From NCBI GenBank assembly GCA_002714485.1, contig PAXM01000050.1:3522-15991 (forward strand): a DNA stretch of 12,470 nt. Reading direction: 5' to 3'. The position numbers and the translations under genes are program-made. Shown here piece by piece: positions 1 through 7,210 of this stretch; position 1 is the stretch's first letter, and the number at the start of each line of letters is the position of its first letter. The notes below the pieces were generated by a model. The model ran no database searches, had not been told where the DNA came from, and worked only from the letters and a program-made list of their open reading frames with translations. This DNA comes from Acidimicrobiaceae bacterium (GTDB lineage Bacteria; Actinomycetota; Acidimicrobiia; Acidimicrobiales; MedAcidi-G1).

Positions 1-1274
1 AGAATCGGAGCAACCAAGTTCTCCAACTCCTCCGGTGGGTACTCTTCATCGGCATCGCAAAAGGCGATAGCTGCAGCGCCATTCGCCACACCGACGGACA
101 ATCCGTAGCGCACTCCGGCACCGAGACCGCGACAAGAGGGGAACGACTCCACCGTCGCACCGGCCGCTTGGGCCACCTCAGCGGTCCTGTCAGTAGATCC
201 GTCGTCGACTACGAGCACCTCAACACGGCGCCCGCAGACTTCTGACGGCACCCGATCCACACAGCGACCCACTGTCGCCTCCTCATTCAGGGCCGGCATG
301 AAGAGCAATACAGGTGCGTCGATGGGCCCCACCGGAGCAGGATCGGGCGCCGGTGGCAGGTGCGCCGGCAACCGGAAGCGACCCAGAAGGCCGGGCTGGG
401 GCCACCACACGGCAACAGCGCCGACTAGCAGCGACCATGCCGTCTTGAGGGCGTGGGCAGCCAACGCCGCAACCAAGGCGTCTTTAGCGCCATGCCCGAG
501 CATCGCGTAGGCGGCCACCGAGGCCGCCTCGTAGGTCCCAAAGCCACCCGGAGCTATGGCCGCAATCTGTGCCGAGACAGCAACCGTCGTGACAAGCACA
601 GCGTCGAATGCTGACAACTCGATGCCCGCCCATCGGGCGCACTGCCACACCAGTACCGCCTCTAACAGCCACGCCGCCACGGTCAGTACGAAGGCAGTAG
701 GGCCCGGAAGGCGAACCTGTGACAAATCGAGGTGAGAAAGCCGACGCAGAGACAACCAAGCCACTATCCCGGCAACGAGCACAACAGCCGCTAGTAGCCA
801 GGCCCATCCACCGACTAGTCGGGAAAAGGCGCGCGGTGCTATCAGCCAGCCCAGCCCTGCCACGGTTGCAATGTCAGCCGCCCGCAGAGCAACTGTGGAA
901 GCAGTGGCCGCCTCGAGACCAACCGGCGTGCGCCGAGTCACGCTCAAAATCCGCAGCGGCTCACCAAGGCGAAGTGGCAATACGTGGTTGGCGCCAAAGG
1001 CAAGGTGGATACCTGCCAACGCCTGTCCAAGGGGCAGCCCCGGAAGGACTCGTCGCCAGGCCAACGCCCGCAAGACAAAGGCGAGCCCGAAGGCGGCACA
1101 AGCGACGACCACGCCCACTGGGTCACCAATCGCCCTGGCCCAAGCACGTCGGAGCGCGTCTACATCAACAGCAGCGGCAACCGCTGCTGCCGCTACCACC
1201 AAGGCAAGCAGCCCAAGCGCCAGAGCCGTCCACCATCTTGCCCCCAGTCCGCGACCGACTTCGGAACGCAGCAT
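1..1274 (-). CDS. UPF0104/AglD-like membrane protein fused to GT2 glycosyltransferase (partial, runs off left edge)
   Basis: I translated this frame by hand. It is open from an ATG at 1274-1272 to base 1, giving about 424 residues with no stop. Residues 1-300 are a multi-pass membrane domain with two signatures of the lysylphosphatidylglycerol-synthase-TM/UPF0104 family: NHVLPLRLGEPLR at 96-108 and APGGFGTYEA at 241-250. After a Pro/Ala-rich linker (about 300-317) a GT2 domain begins: APVLLFMPALNEE near 320-332, VVDDGSTD with Asp357-Asp358 (nucleotide-sugar site), and CDADEEYP with Asp407-x-Asp409 (metal site). The likely role is transfer of a sugar to a polyprenyl carrier, or flipping or polymerising the product, at the cytoplasmic membrane. 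Haloarchaeal AglD combines the same two domains, but to my knowledge with GT2 first. The start is supported by GGAGAGGGAG 6 bases upstream. The gene diverges from the fbpA-like gene. The C-terminal half of GT2 is outside the window. Confidence 0.88.
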   Translation of the reverse strand, partial: MLRSEVGRGLGARWWTALALGLLALVVAAAAVAAAVDVDALRRAWARAIGDPVGVVVACAAFGLAFVLRALAWRRVLPGLPLGQALAGIHLAFGANHVLPLRLGEPLRILSVTRRTPVGLEAATASTVALRAADIATVAGLGWLIAPRAFSRLVGGWAWLLAAVVLVAGIVAWLSLRRLSHLDLSQVRLPGPTAFVLTVAAWLLEAVLVWQCARWAGIELSAFDAVLVTTVAVSAQIAAIAPGGFGTYEAASVAAYAMLGHGAKDALVAALAAHALKTAWSLLVGAVAVWWPQPGLLGRFRLPAHLPPAPDPAPVGPIDAPVLLFMPALNEEATVGRCVDRVPSEVCGRRVEVLVVDDGSTDRTAEVAQAAGATVESFPSCRGLGAGVRYGLSVGVANGAAAIAFCDADEEYPPEELENLVAPI

Positions 1275-1280
1275 CCCTAT

Positions 1281-1290
1281 CTCCCTCTCC
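1281..1290 (-). promoter_or_regulatory. Shine-Dalgarno for the UPF0104-GT2 gene
   Basis: Read on the minus strand, GGAGAGGGAG ends 6 bases before the ATG at 1274. It decides the start of the fusion gene, and it contrasts with the divergent fbpA-like gene, which has no such site. Confidence 0.7.
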
Positions 1291-1330
1291 AGTTAGGCCA
1301 GTCGGTGTCGGCGTTGGCTACCGACCATCC

Positions 1331-1346
1331 GTTAGGTACACCTTAC
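1331..1346 (+). promoter_or_regulatory. Putative DtxR/MntR-family operator upstream of fbpA-like gene
   Basis: The sequence GTTAGGTACACCTTAC is an imperfect palindrome: arms GTTAGGT and ACCTTAC match at 6 of 7 positions around a 2-base centre. Its TTAGGT half matches the outer half-site of the classical DtxR/IdeR box. It overlaps the expected -35 region of the fbpA-like promoter. A copy differing only by transitions lies at 7228-7243, upstream of the operon that encodes a DtxR-family regulator. The binding protein is inferred, not shown. Confidence 0.6.
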
Positions 1347-1353
1347 GGATTTC

Positions 1354-1371
1354 GTGTAGCACTCGCTACAC
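1354..1371. repeat. Perfect inverted repeat in the divergent intergenic region
   Basis: GTGTAGC-ACTC-GCTACAC has 7-base perfect arms around a 4-base centre. The right arm contains the TACAC of the proposed -10 element for the fbpA-like gene. The left arm read on the other strand gives TACACG, which could serve the divergent gene. It may be a second operator, a shared -10 pair, or chance. Confidence 0.5.
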
Positions 1372-1372
1372 T
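1367..1372 (+). promoter_or_regulatory. -10 element TACACT, probable leaderless promoter of fbpA-like gene
   Basis: TACACT is followed by exactly 8 bases and then the ATG at 1381, so transcription would start at or next to the A of the start codon. No Shine-Dalgarno sequence precedes the ATG. Leaderless mRNAs are common in Actinobacteria. The same hexamer at the same distance precedes the epimerase gene at 7202. Confidence 0.55.
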
Positions 1373-1380
1373 CAACCGCC

Positions 1381-2475
1381 ATGACAAAGATCGAAGACTC
1401 ATCTCTCCGTCGCATCACTGCAACCGTCCTCGCCATCGCCATGGCGGCCAGCTTCACCACCGCCTGTAGCAGCGACAAGCGAGAGCTCTCCGAAAAGGCT
1501 GCTGCCATCGTGACCGGGGAGTGCCGCGACGAACGCAACCAAACGGTAACCATCTACTCAGGCCGCACCGAGTACTTGATTAGGCCCATCATCGAAGCTT
1601 TCGCCTGCGAAACAGGAATTGACGTCCGGGTCCGCTGGGGCAACTCGACTGACCTGGCGATTCTCATCGGCGAGGAAGGCACCGCCACCGAGGCCGACGT
1701 CTTCCTCTCACGATCGCCCGGGCCGGTCGGTTTCCTTGAAAGTCGCGGCCTCCTCGGAACCATCGACGACGAGGTCCTCAGCCTGGTTGATCCTCAGAAC
1801 CGGGCCTCTAGCGGTTCTTGGATCGGATTCTCGGGCCGCAAGCGCGTGTTGGTCCGCAACCTCGACCTGGTATCGGATAGCGAACTTCCCGAGTCCGTCT
1901 TCGACCTCACCGAGGATCGCTACCGAGGACGAGTCGGACTACCGGCAACCAATGGCTCATTCGAGGATTGGTTCACCGTGTTTCGCGATACGCACGGTGA
2001 TGAGGTAGCCACTCAATGGCTACGCGACATGGTGGCCAACGACGCCGAGTACTACCCCAACAACAGGGCGATCGTGGAGGCTGCGGGCCGGGGTGAGATT
2101 GATATGGGCCTCGTCAACCACTACTACCAGTACCAAGAGGCGGCAGCGGCCGGCGACGCTCACCGGGCCGAAAATCACGACTTCGGGCCCAACGACATCG
2201 GCTCACTTCTGATCATCACAGCTGCCACTATCTTGGGGACGACCAAGGATCGCGGCGCCGCCCACGAACTACTTGCCTACCTACTCAGCCCGCAGGCCCA
2301 GTTGTATTTCACTAATCAGACGTTCGAGTACCCACTCGGTGCCGGCATAACCCCCAACTCGATCCTTCCAGCGCTAACCGCTCTGGAGATCGGATCGGTC
2401 GACTTCGACTCCCTGGGTGGCGGCTTTGAAGAGACGGAGCGCATTATTAGAGAGAGTGGAATCCTCACCGGCTAA
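1381..2475 (+). CDS. Iron(III) ABC transporter substrate-binding lipoprotein (FbpA-like)
   Basis: This is a 364-residue periplasmic-binding-protein-fold protein that would capture ferric iron outside the membrane and deliver it to the permease encoded next. Residues 1-28 form a lipoprotein signal peptide ending at Cys29 (SFTTAC; Thr rather than Leu at -3 is slightly unusual). The mature start has TVTIYSGRTEYL (55-66), the first strand typical of Fe(III) binders. Where the Haemophilus FbpA has an iron-ligand His, this protein shows GRTE, as many family members do. The diagnostic adjacent tyrosines are in NHYYQY (Tyr248-Tyr249), which ligate Fe(III) in FbpA proteins. There is no Shine-Dalgarno and a -10 sits 8 bases upstream, so translation is probably leaderless. 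The gene overlaps the start of the permease gene. The motif at 1331-1346 suggests metal-dependent repression. Class is confident; ferric specificity is inferred. Confidence 0.9.
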   Translation: MTKIEDSSLRRITATVLAIAMAASFTTACSSDKRELSEKAAAIVTGECRDERNQTVTIYSGRTEYLIRPIIEAFACETGIDVRVRWGNSTDLAILIGEEGTATEADVFLSRSPGPVGFLESRGLLGTIDDEVLSLVDPQNRASSGSWIGFSGRKRVLVRNLDLVSDSELPESVFDLTEDRYRGRVGLPATNGSFEDWFTVFRDTHGDEVATQWLRDMVANDAEYYPNNRAIVEAAGRGEIDMGLVNHYYQYQEAAAAGDAHRAENHDFGPNDIGSLLIITAATILGTTKDRGAAHELLAYLLSPQAQLYFTNQTFEYPLGAGITPNSILPALTALEIGSVDFDSLGGGFEETERIIRESGILTG

Positions 2476-4123
2476 CCCCGCCCGGGGTACCGCGGCCGCT
2501 GGCCCACCAGATCGGAGGGTCGAAGGTCGCAAGCAGGCGCCGCTGCCTCTAACGGCTGCGGCGTTCATCGTCGGTGTCCTTTTTGCTTTCCCAGCCCTAT
2601 ATCTGACCTGGCGCAACGTCACTAGCGACAGCGACCCATTAGGGCTGCTGACCTCATCACGGACCTTAGAGCCGCTGCGCCGCAGCGTGGTGCTGGCCGT
2701 CCTCGTATCCGCTAGCACTGCAGTACTGGGAACAGCTCTCGCCTGGCTAACCGCCCGCACCGACCTCCCAGGGCGCCGAATCTGGCGGGTTCTACTGCCC
2801 CTGCCACTCGCCTATCCGACCTTCGTTGGGGCGGCGGCATTTATCCGCACCCTCAATCCGGGCGGCCTAGCCAACGACCTCCTGCAAGTAGTTGGTATCG
2901 ACCACACCTTCGAACTTCGCGGACTCTTCGGTGCCTGGCTAGTTCTCACCCTGTTCACCTACCCATACGTCTACCTACCAGTTGCCGCACGGCTCCGCAG
3001 CCTTCCAGGATCACTTGAAGAAAGTGCCCGACTGCTCGGTGACTCCGGATTCAGCACCTTTCGTCGAATCGTTCTTCCTCAGACAGCATCCGCCATCACT
3101 TCAGGCGCCCTACTGGTCTGCCTGTACACGATCAGTGACTTCGGAGCCGTCCAGCTCATGCGCTACGACACCCTGACCCGCGCCATCTGGACGACCCGTC
3201 TGGCAGACCAGCCCACTTCATTCGCCCTATCGGCCATCCTGCTGGTTCTAGCCGTGGTCGTGGTGGCCGGTGAACGCATCGGCAGCCGCCGGCTCGGTGA
3301 GCGACGACCAGCACGCACCAATCCCAGCCGATCCTTTACTACACCGCTAAATCGTTGGCGGCTCCCCGGACTGGCTCTGGTTGGCGGCACGATTGGTCTT
3401 GCTTTGGTGGCTCCGGCTGCAGCTCTGGCCGATTGGGGAATCTCAGGCCTGATCCGGAACGCAACCGGTGGTCGCTCCCTGGCCATCAACGCCTCAGATG
3501 TCGTCGGCCCGGCCTGGAACACCGTCTGGGTGAGCGTGGTGGCCGCCTGCGTGGCCGTCGTTGCTGTCCTACCCACTGCGATGCTGCTGGCCCGCTACCG
3601 CTCCCGGGTCGGCCCAATCACCGGCAACGTGATTATCTCGACCTTCGCCATGCCCGGGCTGATCGTCGCTTTGGCCATGTTCTTCTGGACCCTTCGCAAC
3701 AATTGGGCGGCCGAGCACCTCCGCGGCACCTTGTTCGTCCTGGTGTTCGCCTACGTGGTCCGATTCGGAGCCCAGGCCCTCGGCGCAGCCCAGATAGCAG
3801 TGGCCGCCGTGCCCGACCGTCTGCACGATTCGGCAAGGGTGCTTGGCGCTGGGTCTTTCCGCCGTCTGGCCACCGTGGACGCTCCACTCGTAACCCCCGG
3901 ACTGCTCGCCGGCGGTGGCCTAGTGCTGCTATCGACCATGAAGGAACTGCCCATCACCCTCCTAGTGGCACCGTTTGACTTCCCCACACTGACCACCAAG
4001 ATCTTTCAGTCATTCGAGGACGCCTTCGTGGCCGAGGCTGGCCTGCTGGCAATGGTCTTGGTGGTTCTGTCCGGTGCCCTCACTTGGCTCTTGGTGGTCC
4101 GCCGGGCTGATCACCTCGACTGA
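2417..4123 (+). CDS. Iron(III) ABC transporter permease, two fused membrane domains (FbpB/SfuB-like)
   Basis: This is the membrane channel of a ferric-iron ABC importer: two homologous permease halves fused in one chain, as in FbpB/SfuB. The longest frame begins at GTG 2417 (568 residues) and overlaps the fbpA-like gene by 59 bases. A GTG at 2456 (20-base overlap) is an equally possible start, because residues 1-40 are hydrophilic and neither start has a convincing ribosome site. The first half (about 43-290) carries the ATPase-docking EAA loop ESARLLGDSGFSTFRRIVLP (202-221). The second half (about 315-560) has DSARVLGAGSFRRL (471-484), also an EAA loop. About twelve membrane helices are apparent. 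The two EAA loops imply a cytoplasmic ATPase partner, which is not encoded in this window. The GT-C gene follows after 8 bases, so the three genes probably form one transcript. Confidence 0.92.
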   Translation: MAALKRRSALLERVESSPANPARGTAAAGPPDRRVEGRKQAPLPLTAAAFIVGVLFAFPALYLTWRNVTSDSDPLGLLTSSRTLEPLRRSVVLAVLVSASTAVLGTALAWLTARTDLPGRRIWRVLLPLPLAYPTFVGAAAFIRTLNPGGLANDLLQVVGIDHTFELRGLFGAWLVLTLFTYPYVYLPVAARLRSLPGSLEESARLLGDSGFSTFRRIVLPQTASAITSGALLVCLYTISDFGAVQLMRYDTLTRAIWTTRLADQPTSFALSAILLVLAVVVVAGERIGSRRLGERRPARTNPSRSFTTPLNRWRLPGLALVGGTIGLALVAPAAALADWGISGLIRNATGGRSLAINASDVVGPAWNTVWVSVVAACVAVVAVLPTAMLLARYRSRVGPITGNVIISTFAMPGLIVALAMFFWTLRNNWAAEHLRGTLFVLVFAYVVRFGAQALGAAQIAVAAVPDRLHDSARVLGAGSFRRLATVDAPLVTPGLLAGGGLVLLSTMKELPITLLVAPFDFPTLTTKIFQSFEDAFVAEAGLLAMVLVVLSGALTWLLVVRRADHLD

Positions 4124-4131
4124 TACCAGGC

Positions 4132-5607
4132 ATGACCTTGGCGAAAACAGGCCTCCTCCGGGCAATGGTGGCCGTAGGCATGGTGGCCACCATTACCGCG
4201 GCCGTGGGCATCCCGGCGCGAACCACCTACGGAGCTCAAGTCAGCGTGGACGAGCCCCAGTACCTATTAACCGCCATCAGCCTGGCTGAGGACTTCGATC
4301 TGGACGTGTCCGACGAGATCGACGATGAGCGATACCTGCCTTTCCACGAAATTGGCCTCAACACTCAGACCATTGACCTTGACGAGCAGGGCCAACGGAT
4401 TAGCCCGCATGACCCCCTCCTGCCGGCAATGTTGGCCCTGCCGATGCAAGTCGGCGGATGGGTGGCAGCCCGAGCCTCGATCGCGATAGTTGCTGGCCTG
4501 CTCGCCGCGGCAACTCTGTGGGTGGCCGTTCGTCGCTTCGGGGTATCAACGCGAACCGGAGCCTGGGTGGTGGGTGCTCTGTCGGCAACGCCGCCACTGA
4601 CCGCCTACGGCAGCCAGATCTATCCAGAGCTGCCAGCCGCCCTAGCTTTGGTGGTTGCCGTCGGAGCGGTTTCGGGCCTACAAGTCAAAGCGAGTGAAAC
4701 GACGCCACGAACCCGCTTGCTTGTGGCCTTGGTGATAGCTGTAACTGCCCTGCCCTGGCTATCGGTGAAGTACGTCCCGACTACCGCTGCTGTGGTGGGA
4801 ATCGCCGCCAAGAACCTCTGGCAGTTAGGGCAGCGACGTCTCCTTCTACTCGTCGGTGTGGCCCTATCGGCCATGGGCATCCTTTACCTCGTATTCCACC
4901 TACGTGTCTACGGTGGATGGACTGTTTACTCGACCGGCGACCACTTCGTGACCAGCGAGTTCGGTGTCCTCGGCTTCGATCCCGACTACTGGGGCCGGTC
5001 CCGACGTCTAGTCGGCCTTCTCATCGACCGGCCTTTTGGCCTGGCCTCGTGGTCCCCCGCCTGGCTGGTCATGGCGCCAGCCCTCGGTGCGCTAATAGCC
5101 CGCCGTCCTGCTGGCTGGTCGCTTCTGGCACTTCCAATAGCCACCGGCTGGGCTACGGCGACCTGGTTAGCACTCACCATGCACGGCTGGTGGTGGCCGG
5201 GACGTCAGGTTGTGGTCATTCTCCCACTCGTCGTAGTGGTCGTTGCCATAGCAGTGGACCAGGCGCGCCGAATACTTGTCCCGCTCGTGGCGTCAGCAAT
5301 CGTGGGATCTGCTGGATGGATCTGGGTAGCCGTCGAGGCTTCCACCGGCCGTCGGGCCTTAGCCGTCGACGTCACCGAGACAGCTTGGTTCGGTTACCGG
5401 TGGTTCTCTCGCCTTTTCCCCGACCTGCAACGGAGTTCAGCCAGCGACCTGTGGTGGGCTGTTGTCTGGACTCTGGTCCTGCTGGCCTGGGCCGGCCTAG
5501 CGGGTCATCGCGCCTCAGTCGAGGGCGACGAGGATACGGGCCGAAGCGAAGGCACCAACGCCGACGAAGTCGCCAGCGATCTCGATGGTGGTAGTGCCAT
5601 CCGGTGA
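4132..5607 (+). CDS. GT-C membrane glycosyltransferase, family 39/ArnT-like
   Basis: This 491-residue polytopic protein has about ten to twelve hydrophobic segments. It has the layout of polyprenyl-phosphate-sugar-dependent GT-C transferases: a helix at 10-30, then an external loop with VDEPQY (39-44), whose acidic pair corresponds to the catalytic Asp-Glu of this fold. Next are SPHDPLLP (91-98), SQIYPE (161-166) and a late WWWPGRQV (353-360). It would move a sugar from a lipid carrier onto a protein, lipid or glycan on the outer face of the membrane. Acceptor and donor cannot be read. It starts 8 bases after the permease stop, with only a weak ACCAGG upstream. Residues about 462-491 are a charged, Asp/Glu/Gly-rich tail that lies antisense to the last 93 bases of the dtxR-family gene. 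Nothing in it suggests a transport role, so its place after fbpAB is unexpected. Confidence 0.78.
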   Translation: MTLAKTGLLRAMVAVGMVATITAAVGIPARTTYGAQVSVDEPQYLLTAISLAEDFDLDVSDEIDDERYLPFHEIGLNTQTIDLDEQGQRISPHDPLLPAMLALPMQVGGWVAARASIAIVAGLLAAATLWVAVRRFGVSTRTGAWVVGALSATPPLTAYGSQIYPELPAALALVVAVGAVSGLQVKASETTPRTRLLVALVIAVTALPWLSVKYVPTTAAVVGIAAKNLWQLGQRRLLLLVGVALSAMGILYLVFHLRVYGGWTVYSTGDHFVTSEFGVLGFDPDYWGRSRRLVGLLIDRPFGLASWSPAWLVMAPALGALIARRPAGWSLLALPIATGWATATWLALTMHGWWWPGRQVVVILPLVVVVVAIAVDQARRILVPLVASAIVGSAGWIWVAVEASTGRRALAVDVTETAWFGYRWFSRLFPDLQRSSASDLWWAVVWTLVLLAWAGLAGHRASVEGDEDTGRSEGTNADEVASDLDGGSAIR

Positions 5608-6186
5608 ACTAGCGGTCACCCGACCCCGGTTTCCCGGCTTGATCTCTGCGCCTTCCAAGAACTCGAGCAGACCGTCTCGGAACTCCAACTCCTCAGGAAT
5701 CCGCTCCACGGTGAACTCCACGCCCGGTCTCAGGTCACTGAGCACCGCTGAGTGCTCAGGCTCCTGGTAGCCAGCTCCAGGAATGGGATTGCCGTGGGGG
5801 CAGGTCGTGGGTTCATGGAGGACACGCATGAGTGCATCCTCGACTGGGCCAGAGATGATGTGCTCCCACTTGCCGGCCTCGTGGTGGGCATCGGTCCACG
5901 ACAAGCCCAGGATGTCGGTCAGGAAGCACTCGGCCAGCCGGTGGCGGCGAACCACCTGTTTGGCGAGCCTTGCTCCGTCGCTAGTCAAGGCAATTGCGCC
6001 GTCAGCGACTGAGACCATGCCCTCCTTTTCCATGCGACGAACCATCTCCGACACAGCGGGCCGGGATACCTCGAGTCGTTCGGCGATGCGGGCCTGGATT
6101 ACGTCAACATCGTCTTCAGCTAGTTCGAAAATGGTCTCGCAATACTCCTCGAACGCCGGGTGGTACTCAGGAGTCTCGTAAGTCAC
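5515..6186 (-). CDS. DtxR/MntR-family metal-dependent transcriptional regulator
   Basis: This 223-residue protein has the full three-part IdeR/DtxR layout: winged helix (RIAERLEVSRPAVSEMVRRM, 33-52), dimerisation/metal domain (about 75-140), and a C-terminal SH3/FeoA-like domain (about 147-223). Recognisable metal ligands by alignment to DtxR are His82, Glu86, His101, Glu108 and His109 (RRHRLAE; HHEAGKWEHI), and the family motif CPHGNPIPG is at 129-137. Two ligand positions differ: DtxR Met10 corresponds to Glu14, with Glu17 at the MntR Glu11 position, and DtxR Cys102 is Gly105. The N-terminal acidic residues resemble MntR. Iron versus manganese specificity is therefore open. The GTG start overlaps the epimerase stop as GTGA, so the two are translationally coupled. 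The 3' end overlaps the convergent GT-C gene by 93 bases. The motif at 7228-7243 suggests autoregulation. Confidence 0.93.
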   Translation of the reverse strand: MTYETPEYHPAFEEYCETIFELAEDDVDVIQARIAERLEVSRPAVSEMVRRMEKEGMVSVADGAIALTSDGARLAKQVVRRHRLAECFLTDILGLSWTDAHHEAGKWEHIISGPVEDALMRVLHEPTTCPHGNPIPGAGYQEPEHSAVLSDLRPGVEFTVERIPEELEFRDGLLEFLEGAEIKPGNRGRVTASSPDGTTTIEIAGDFVGVGAFASARILVALD

Positions 6187-7202
6187 GTCGTCACGCTACC
6201 TGACAGCAACAAGTCTCTTCCGGGGGCACCCGGCGCCCTCAAACTTCGAGTGGCTCGGTGATGGGCGACCTGCTCTGCCAGGCCATCTTCCAAGCCGGTG
6301 GTGGGCACCCAGCCAATCATGTCCCGGAGCCGGTCGACACAGGCGTGCGTCAGATCGGGGTCACCCGGCGGGCGCTCGTGGTACTCAACGGGGACCGGAC
6401 GGCCGACAAGGCGGCCGACGAGGTCCAGAACGTCAATAAGGGGCGTAGCGGTAGACGAACCCACATTGAGCACCATGCCTGACACACCCGGTGCCACGGC
6501 CACCCGGACCACAGCATCGACCACATCGTCCACGAAGGTGAAGGACCGCCGCTGGCTGCCGTCACCCCGCAGTGGGAAGGCAGGCCCCCCGAGAGCTGCT
6601 TCAACCATCCGGTGAAAAGCCATGTCGGGCCTCTGGCGTGGCCCGTAGACGGTGAAGAACCGTAACGGCACCACGTCTAGACCGCGGACGCCGTATAGCG
6701 AGGCCAGATGCTCGGTCGACAACTTCGACAGGCCATAGGGGCTCAGCGGACGCAACGGTGCATCCTCCATGGTCGCGCCGTCGACCGCACCGTAAACCGA
6801 CGAACTCGACGCCAATACCAGCCGACGCACACCGGTGGCTAGGCAGGCCTCCATCAGGCGTTGGGTTACCAACACGTTTCGCTCCAAGTGGTTGGCGAAC
6901 CCTGAACCCCACGAAGTCTGAACGCCCGGTTGGCCCGCCAGGTGGAACACAGTGTCCACTCCATCCAGCAAGGGCTCGAGATCCGACACCGCTAGGTCAT
7001 CACGCCGCATCGAAAAGCCCGGATGCTCGATCGCGTCGGTGAGGTTGCGCTCCTTGATCATCGCTTGGTATGTGGGCGTCAGGCAATCAACCCCCACGAC
7101 CGGATGCCCGTTGGCCAGAAGACGATCTATCAGAGTCGAGCCGATGAAACCGGCGCAACCAGTAACTAGGTAGGTAACCCGGTCGGGTTTTGGCTGCATC
7201 AT
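6183..7202 (-). CDS. NAD-dependent nucleotide-sugar epimerase/dehydratase (extended SDR)
   Basis: This 339-residue extended short-chain dehydrogenase would act in the cytoplasm on a UDP- or other NDP-sugar. It has the NAD-binding GCAGFIG (15-21), Asp39 after the second strand (GVDC), FHLAGQPGVQTSW (86-98), catalytic Ser in ASSSSVYG (131-138), Tyr156 and Lys160 in SPYGLSK, and RFFTVYGPRQRPDMA (181-195). The last two resemble UDP-glucuronate 4-epimerases and GalE relatives, but the exact sugar is not determinable. It begins with two ATGs (7202 and 7199). There is no Shine-Dalgarno, and TACACT lies 8 bases before the first, which favours the first ATG on a leaderless mRNA. Its stop codon overlaps the start of the metalloregulator gene by 4 bases (GTGA), placing the two in one operon. 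It could supply sugar donors for the GT2 and GT-C enzymes nearby, which is inference. Confidence 0.9.
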   Translation of the reverse strand: MMQPKPDRVTYLVTGCAGFIGSTLIDRLLANGHPVVGVDCLTPTYQAMIKERNLTDAIEHPGFSMRRDDLAVSDLEPLLDGVDTVFHLAGQPGVQTSWGSGFANHLERNVLVTQRLMEACLATGVRRLVLASSSSVYGAVDGATMEDAPLRPLSPYGLSKLSTEHLASLYGVRGLDVVPLRFFTVYGPRQRPDMAFHRMVEAALGGPAFPLRGDGSQRRSFTFVDDVVDAVVRVAVAPGVSGMVLNVGSSTATPLIDVLDLVGRLVGRPVPVEYHERPPGDPDLTHACVDRLRDMIGWVPTTGLEDGLAEQVAHHRATRSLRAPGAPGRDLLLSGSVTT

Positions 7203-7210
7203 TGCGACGC

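Noticed and set aside
1293..1298. TTAGGC as a second DtxR-type half-site before the UPF0104-GT2 gene
   Set aside because: Only a single 6-base partial half-site without a matching second arm; too short to support.
719..1469. Long plus-strand open frames across 719-1384, 871-1296 and 984-1469
   Set aside because: They are antisense to the UPF0104-GT2 gene, have Arg/Pro/Gln-rich low-complexity translations with no family resemblance, and overlap each other.
3163..3978. Frames of 137 and 207 codons inside the permease gene
   Set aside because: These are shadow frames of a well-supported ABC permease with both EAA loops. Their composition is Arg/Gly/Pro-rich and no motif is visible.
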